DNA of 64,000 nucleotides from Psychrobacillus sp044762855 (GTDB lineage Bacteria > Bacillota > Bacilli > Bacillales_A > Planococcaceae): contig NZ_JBIWFB010000003.1 of assembly GCF_044762855.1 (NCBI RefSeq), positions 124,001-188,000 on the forward strand. The letters run 5' to 3'. The notes under the pieces were generated by a model. That model was not told the DNA's origin and ran no database searches. It saw nothing but the letters and a program-made list of their open reading frames with translations. Positions 62,228 through 64,000 of the stretch are shown here, piece by piece. A program made the translations under genes and the position numbers. Each line of letters opens with the position of its first letter. Position 1 is the first letter of the stretch.

Positions 62228-63112
62228 ATGAAAATGGCATCTATTAATTCTTATCAATTAAAAAGCGGAGAAACTCGCTATATGTTTAAATTAGATCATG
62301 GCATTAATCCTTCAACAGGAAAATCCATAAAAACGATACGCCGTTCATTTAAAACAAAAAAAGAAGCTGAATTAGCATATCTTAGCTTAAAATTAGAAGC
62401 TCAAAATAGAACTTTTCAAAATAAATTAGTATTAGTTCCCGAAAAAAGAAATAAGAACAATCAAGATAATTATTATACACGCGAACAGTTACTTGAATTT
62501 TTATCCTGTTGCAAGAAAGAAAATAATAAGATGTACTATGCTTTCTATCGGTTACTCGGATTTTCCGGAGTTAGAACAAATGAAGCTTATGCACTTACAT
62601 GGGAAGATATTGACTTTGAAAATAATACGATTCTCATTAATAAATCATTTAGTTATGGTGGTAAACATGCGAATAATCTTAGAGCTGAAAATTGGCGTAT
62701 TATATTAATTGATTCTAAAACAATAGATGTTTTAAAAGAATGGCGGGAAGAGCAGCAGCAATTTCTACAGATTAGTGACTTTAAAGCTATACAATCTAAG
62801 CAGATTGTCTTTAATAATCAAAAAAACGGGTATTTGAATGTTCGGCATGGTCAGGTTTGGTTGGATAAGATTTTAGAGAAATATGACCTGAAACATATTA
62901 CAACTCATGGGTATAGAGTTTCTCATGCCCAGGTCCTTACAGAAGCTGGGGCTTGCTCTACGGGTATCCAACAACGCCTAGGTCGTTCTATACATGGGGT
63001 GACTACAGCTAAGAATATCCAGTCCACTGAAAAGATTCAAATGGACACGCTCCAAAAACTTATCGAATATATGTTGCATAACAAAACAATTTCACCTGAC
63101 GTAAGAGGATAA
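62228..63112 (+). CDS. Truncated, catalytically dead integrase paralogue
   Basis: 294 residues from the ATG nine bases after AAAGGAG; an in-frame TTG two codons earlier is less well spaced. It is clearly a paralogue of the integrase just upstream: the arm-binding domain is kept (QLKSGETRYMFKLDHGINPS, TIRRSFKTKKEAELAYLSLK), the core-binding domain of about 90 residues is missing, and the catalytic domain follows (YYTREQLLEFLSCC; RLLGFSGVRTNEAYALTWED). The first Arg and the HGYR motif remain, but the second His is Arg (RLGRSIHG) and the Tyr is Asn (TTAKNIQSTEK). The frame is intact with its own binding site and terminator, so it could act as a non-catalytic DNA-binding regulator of att or of the int promoter. 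Confidence 0.85.
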   Translation: MKMASINSYQLKSGETRYMFKLDHGINPSTGKSIKTIRRSFKTKKEAELAYLSLKLEAQNRTFQNKLVLVPEKRNKNNQDNYYTREQLLEFLSCCKKENNKMYYAFYRLLGFSGVRTNEAYALTWEDIDFENNTILINKSFSYGGKHANNLRAENWRIILIDSKTIDVLKEWREEQQQFLQISDFKAIQSKQIVFNNQKNGYLNVRHGQVWLDKILEKYDLKHITTHGYRVSHAQVLTEAGACSTGIQQRLGRSIHGVTTAKNIQSTEKIQMDTLQKLIEYMLHNKTISPDVRG

Positions 63113-63125
63113 AACTCTACAAAAC

Positions 63126-63161
63126 GCCCAGAGTTTCCATACACAAACTCTGGGCTTTTTT
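63126..63161 (+). terminator. Terminator of the integrase region
   Basis: An 11-bp stem GCCCAGAGTTT / AAACTCTGGGC with loop CCATACAC and TTTTTT. Confidence 0.9.
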
Positions 63162-63365
63162 AATATTGTGCTTTATTATTTACCTCAACTATCGCTCCCG
63201 ATTGCAGAAGACAACCATAATTTTATTCTCACAAAATTGTAGAATAGCCCCAAAGTTAAAATGCTACGAACCAATCACAATATATAGTCATCCTCGAAAA
63301 CCCTGCGTAAAGCAGAGAGCTTACAGTTAATCATCCCCTATTCAAGACCGCCTCATGGACCAAAG

Positions 63366-64000
63366 TTAATTACTAAAATAACATGTTAAACGTAAACCAT
63401 AAGTATCTTTTAAGTATGCATCAGTTGCTAAGATAATTTGTTTCATTGAACTTGAAATTTTCGATATCGAGACCCCCGGTTGAACAATTGATATTTCAAA
63501 TTCCGTTTCAAAACCAGATTTCACCATTTTTTTCAACGTATGTAGGGTTTGTATGTCCCCCTTCTCAAACCGTGTTTCGTCATGGCTTCTTTGTCTCATA
63601 TTTTCTCGCTCTATCATTCTTTGAATAATTTCAAAGACATTATCATTCCACATAATTGATTTTTCGGCTTGACCACATACCTCATATAAGTCTAAAACCC
63701 TTGCACCGGGAAATTCTCCGTGTGAGTATTTGCAATGATACAGATGAAATACTAGTTTTCGATGTTCCATATCAATTTTAATTGAAACTACATCTGCAAT
63801 TTCTCCCGATCCATCATCATCAAAAATAATATCTGATGTCTGATCTACAATGTTATGTATCGTAGCGTATTGAATTGAATCAATTTTTCTTTCTCTTCCT
63901 TGAGATTCAGCTTTAATATCTACTCCCAATCCATCCCAGTCAATAGTAAAGAAAGAGTCTGATGGCAATTCGATATTACTTTTTGGTTTGATAACTGTCT
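63366..64000 (-). CDS. C-terminal part of an unidentified gene, cut by the window edge
   Basis: The reverse frame is open from the stop at 63366 to the window end, continuing past the first possible start with TVIKPKSNIELPSDSFFTID, so the gene extends beyond position 64000. The visible 210 residues are soluble: FFTIDWDGLGVDIKAESQGR, IIFDDDGSGEIADVVSIKID, LYHCKYSHGEFPGARVLDLY, LKKMVKSGFETEFEISIVQP and an end ATDAYLKDTYGLRLTCYFSN. The end resembles C-termini of large DEAD/DEAH-type proteins that finish with a TDxYL...G(L/V)xLxV motif, often in defence systems; that is only a memory-based hint. It converges on the integrase terminator. Confidence 0.5.
   Translation of the reverse strand, partial: TVIKPKSNIELPSDSFFTIDWDGLGVDIKAESQGRERKIDSIQYATIHNIVDQTSDIIFDDDGSGEIADVVSIKIDMEHRKLVFHLYHCKYSHGEFPGARVLDLYEVCGQAEKSIMWNDNVFEIIQRMIERENMRQRSHDETRFEKGDIQTLHTLKKMVKSGFETEFEISIVQPGVSISKISSSMKQIILATDAYLKDTYGLRLTCYFSN

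Overview
The window looks like chromosomal DNA from a low-GC, spore-former-type Bacillales bacterium, probably a Lysinibacillus/Planococcaceae relative. This rests on strong GGAGG-type ribosome binding sites, frequent TTG and GTG starts, a LytST pair, a Fur-controlled siderophore-binding lipoprotein and Bacillus-style small genes. The genus is an inference from gene style, not a database match.

Left part (1-29.7 kb), mostly metabolic and regulatory. A MarR regulator sits beside a luciferase-like flavin monooxygenase and an FMN reductase; a 22-bp inverted repeat occurs almost identically before both transcription units (2513-2534, 3018-3039). LytS/LytT (3.8-6.3 kb) face a YfcC-type carboxylate/amino-acid transporter that carries a 21-bp-spaced direct repeat of LytTR geometry upstream. 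Two catabolic blocks follow: HyuA/HyuB with a DUF3830 protein, an NCS1 permease and a cupin-XRE regulator (8.3-14.7 kb); and two tandem cytosine-deaminase-like amidohydrolases, a PucG-like aminotransferase, an ankyrin lipoprotein and a divergent LysR regulator (18.5-24.3 kb). Together they suggest uptake and stepwise hydrolysis of a cyclic ureide or amidine (hydantoin, creatinine or pyrimidine type). Between them lie a decayed arsC-like gene, a 47-codon gene, the siderophore-binding lipoprotein with a Fur box, and an alpha/beta hydrolase. A two-domain DUF4822 lipoprotein is co-oriented with a histidine kinase/response regulator pair (24.4-27.6 kb). An NCS2 permease of visibly higher GC and a transposase tail mark foreign DNA at 28.2-29.75 kb.

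Middle part (30-46.6 kb), a defence-rich island. It holds a GIY-YIG/DUF2075 ATPase, a very AT-rich multi-pass membrane protein, a fragment resembling the 3' end of tmRNA with a terminator (a probable attachment-site relic), a Gabija pair (gajA/gajB), and a complete type I restriction-modification operon (hsdM-hsdS-hsdR) converging on Gabija at a shared terminator. An RNase H-fold-like protein and a small S1-like protein follow.

Right part (46.7-64 kb), a plasmid-like integrative element. It has a replication-initiator-like gene with a leader that looks like an attenuator, a DnaC/IstB-like helicase loader, a replication-relaxation family protein bordered by repeated palindromes, XRE regulators, a second GIY-YIG protein, a three-gene set (two glycine/alanine-rich membrane-insertion-type proteins plus a Ser/Thr kinase with a long unknown C-terminus), a 62-bp tandem repeat array of 13 half-units, an excisionase-like HTH protein, a complete tyrosine integrase, and a truncated integrase paralogue lacking the catalytic tyrosine. 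The window ends inside another gene.

The best candidates for undescribed biology are the kinase/glycine-rich three-gene set (53.8-58.5 kb), the half-unit repeat array next to xis/int (60 kb), and the intact but catalytically dead integrase paralogue (62.2 kb).
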